A stretch of DNA of 64,000 nt, from NCBI GenBank assembly GCA_963842065.1, contig CAWJEW010000006.1, forward strand, positions 1 through 64,000, in the 5' to 3' direction. Shown piece after piece: positions 62,377 through 64,000 of this stretch. How positions within the stretch are numbered: the first letter of the stretch is position 1; every line of letters starts with the position of its first letter. The translations under genes were made by a program, and so were the position numbers. This stretch comes from CAITWD01 sp963842065 (GTDB lineage: Bacteria; Actinomycetota; Thermoleophilia; Miltoncostaeales; Miltoncostaeaceae). The notes beneath the pieces are model-generated. The model worked only from the letters and a program-made list of their open reading frames with translations, was not told the DNA's origin and did not search any database.

Positions 62377-63792
62377 ATGGGCACAACGCTTTTTGAGAAG
62401 GTGTGGGAAGGGCACGAAGTGCGCGCGGGCGGCCCGGACGGGCCCCCGCTGTTGTTCATCGACTTGCACCTGGTGCACGAGGTGACCTCGCCGCAGGCCT
62501 TCGACGGGCTGCGCCTGGCCGGCCGCACGGTGCGCCGGCCCGACCGCACGATCGCCACCGTCGACCACAACGTGCCGACGATCGGCCGCGACAAGGAGAT
62601 CGAGGACGTGCTCTCGCGAGCGCAGATCGAGGCCCTTGAGCGCAACTGCGCCGAGTTCGGGATCCCGCTGTTCTCAATTCGCTCGCCGCGCCAAGGCATC
62701 GTCCACGTCATCGGCCCGGAGCTCGGGCTCACCCAGCCCGGCATGACCATCGTGTGCGGTGACTCCCACACCTCGACCCACGGTGCGTTCGGCGCGCTGG
62801 CGTTCGGCATCGGAACCTCCGAGGTCGAACATGTCCTGGCGACCCAGACGCTCCCGCAAAGCCGGCCACGGACGATGCGCGTGCGCATCGAAGGTGAGCC
62901 CGGACTGGGCGTCGGTGCGAAGGACCTGATCCTCGGGACCATCGGCCAGCTGGGCGTCGCCGGGGCGCAAGGGTACGTGGTCGAATACGCCGGCCCGGCG
63001 ATCCGCGCGCTGTCGATGGAAGGCCGCATGACGGTCTGCAACATGTCGATCGAGTGGGGCGCCCGTGCGGGGATGATCGCCCCCGATGAGACGACGTTCG
63101 CCTACGTTGAGGGCCGGCCGGCCGCACCCAAGGATTTCGCCGCGGCCGTCGAACAGTGGCGCGCGCTGCCGACCGATGCGGACGCGCGTTTCGATCGGGA
63201 GGAGGTCATCGACGCGGCCGCCATCGCGCCGATGGTCACCTGGGGCACCAACCCGGGTCAGGTCGCGCCCATCACCGGCCACATCCCGACCCCGGACGAT
63301 TTTGACGACCCCGTCGAGCGCGAGGGCGCCCGGCGTGCCCTGGAGTACATGGGCCTTTCGGGCGGCGAAGCGCTCGAGGACGTCGCCATCGACACGGTGT
63401 TCCTCGGCTCGTGCACCAATGGACGCATCGAGGATCTTAGGAGCGCGGCGAAGGTCATCGATGGCCGCCGGGTCGCAGACGGCATCCGCGCCATGGTCGT
63501 GCCGGGATCGATGCAGGTCAAGGCGCAGGCGGAGGCGGAGGGTCTGGACGACATCTTTCTCGCCGCCGGGTTTGAGTGGCGTGACGCGGGCTGCTCGATG
63601 TGTCTGGGCATGAACCCCGACATCCTGTCGCCCGGCGAGCGCTGTGCCTCGACCAGCAACCGCAACTTCGAGGGCCGACAGGGCGCCGGCGGGCGGACGC
63701 ACCTGGTCTCTCCGGCCATGGCGGCGGCGGCCGCGATCACGGGGCACCTCGTGGACGTGCGAACGCTCGACGTCGAACTGGCCAAGGCCTAA
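62377..63792 (+). CDS. leuC: 3-Isopropylmalate dehydratase large subunit
   Basis: 471 residues from the ATG at 62377, 5 nt after leuA. Aconitase-family motifs: VTSPQAFDGLRLAGR, CGDSHTSTHGAFGALAFGIGTSEVEHVLATQ, and 4Fe-4S ligands in VFLGSCTNGRIEDL and GCSMCLGMNPD. It isomerises 2- to 3-isopropylmalate with LeuD. An in-frame upstream extension overlaps leuA and is not used. Confidence 0.97.
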   Translation: MGTTLFEKVWEGHEVRAGGPDGPPLLFIDLHLVHEVTSPQAFDGLRLAGRTVRRPDRTIATVDHNVPTIGRDKEIEDVLSRAQIEALERNCAEFGIPLFSIRSPRQGIVHVIGPELGLTQPGMTIVCGDSHTSTHGAFGALAFGIGTSEVEHVLATQTLPQSRPRTMRVRIEGEPGLGVGAKDLILGTIGQLGVAGAQGYVVEYAGPAIRALSMEGRMTVCNMSIEWGARAGMIAPDETTFAYVEGRPAAPKDFAAAVEQWRALPTDADARFDREEVIDAAAIAPMVTWGTNPGQVAPITGHIPTPDDFDDPVEREGARRALEYMGLSGGEALEDVAIDTVFLGSCTNGRIEDLRSAAKVIDGRRVADGIRAMVVPGSMQVKAQAEAEGLDDIFLAAGFEWRDAGCSMCLGMNPDILSPGERCASTSNRNFEGRQGAGGRTHLVSPAMAAAAAITGHLVDVRTLDVELAKA

Positions 63793-63801
63793 GGGGCGCC
63801 A

Positions 63802-64000
63802 ATGCAGCCATTTACCACCGTCACCGGCGTCGCGATGCCGCTGGACCGGGCCGACGTCGACACCGACCAGATCATCCCGAAGCAGTTCCTCAAGCGCATC
63901 GAGCGCACGGGTTTCGGCGAATTCCTGTTCTTCGACTGGCGCAAAGACGACGACTTCCCGCTCAACCGGCCCGAGTATGCGGGCGCGCGGATCCTGATCG
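63802..64000 (+). CDS. leuD: 3-Isopropylmalate dehydratase small subunit, partial (runs off the right edge)
   Basis: 66 codons from an ATG at 63802, 9 nt after leuC. It reads VTGVAMPLDRADVDTDQIIP, then KQFLKRIERTGFGEFLF, the conserved LeuD swivelling-domain start. The rest lies outside. It completes the isomerase with LeuC. Confidence 0.95.
   Translation, partial: MQPFTTVTGVAMPLDRADVDTDQIIPKQFLKRIERTGFGEFLFFDWRKDDDFPLNRPEYAGARILI

Overview
The window is high-GC DNA with short intergenic gaps, many ATGA/GTGA start-stop overlaps and frequent GTG starts. Together with gatCAB, a CopC-CopD fusion, RodZ and tandem-repeat secreted lectin-like sequence, this suggests a high-GC actinobacterium (Actinomycetota, possibly a Thermoleophilia-type lineage). 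The taxonomic guess is inference from gene content only.

Left part (1-16.7 kb) is an integration hotspot. A small minus-strand operon at the left edge (PASTA lipoprotein, zinc-finger protein, partial crotonase) is followed by a tract bounded by three copies of the 3' end of tRNA-Asn(GTT), at 1909, 6306 and 16641; the last lies in the intact tRNA. Between them lie an intact tyrosine integrase beside the tRNA, two integrase fragments, two excisionase-like genes (one broken), two decayed tRNA-Gly-like fragments and three insertion sequences. The IS3-family element (9730-11032) interrupts a repeat-rich lectin-like gene. An IS21-family element (12194-14444) sits inside an IS481-family element (12089-15423), exactly at its transposase start codon. 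Cargo includes an ArsR-SRPBCC pair with a palindromic operator, a RibD-type reductase, a GYD protein and several membrane proteins.

Middle part (16.7-28.6 kb) is ordinary chromosome: a methyltransferase, oligoendopeptidase F, a PHP phosphoesterase, an eIF1/SUI1-like factor, Ppx/GppA, RNase D, an ABC-F ATPase, a metal permease carrying two YHS domains and a slipin.

28.7-38.3 kb is the most interesting block. A PilT-like ATPase that has lost its Walker A lysine, Walker B glutamate and His-box histidine is divergent from an overlapping operon: a RsbU-type phosphatase with a pseudo-receiver, a RsbW-type kinase, a GAF/HD-GYP-like protein, a STAS antagonist, a GT4 glycosyltransferase, a PelF-like glycosyltransferase and a PelG-like transporter. 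A membrane-anchored GH114 protein (the PelA hydrolase family) is convergent. The divergent promoter region carries the same 11-nt element exactly 7 nt before both start codons, and one copy forms a good sigma-28 (FliA/WhiG) type promoter. The arrangement suggests partner-switching control of a Pel-like exopolysaccharide, possibly tied to a pilus or motility regulon.

Right part: glutamate synthase large subunit, a rhomboid protease with a zinc-finger N-terminus, RodZ, an M42 peptidase, a DrrA-type ABC exporter, a DksA/TraR zinc-finger protein, heme A synthase and CopC-CopD. From 53 kb onward everything reads rightward: gatCAB, then ilvN-ilvC-serA-serC, then leuA-leuC-leuD. A leucine-rich leader peptide with hairpins before leuA suggests attenuation.
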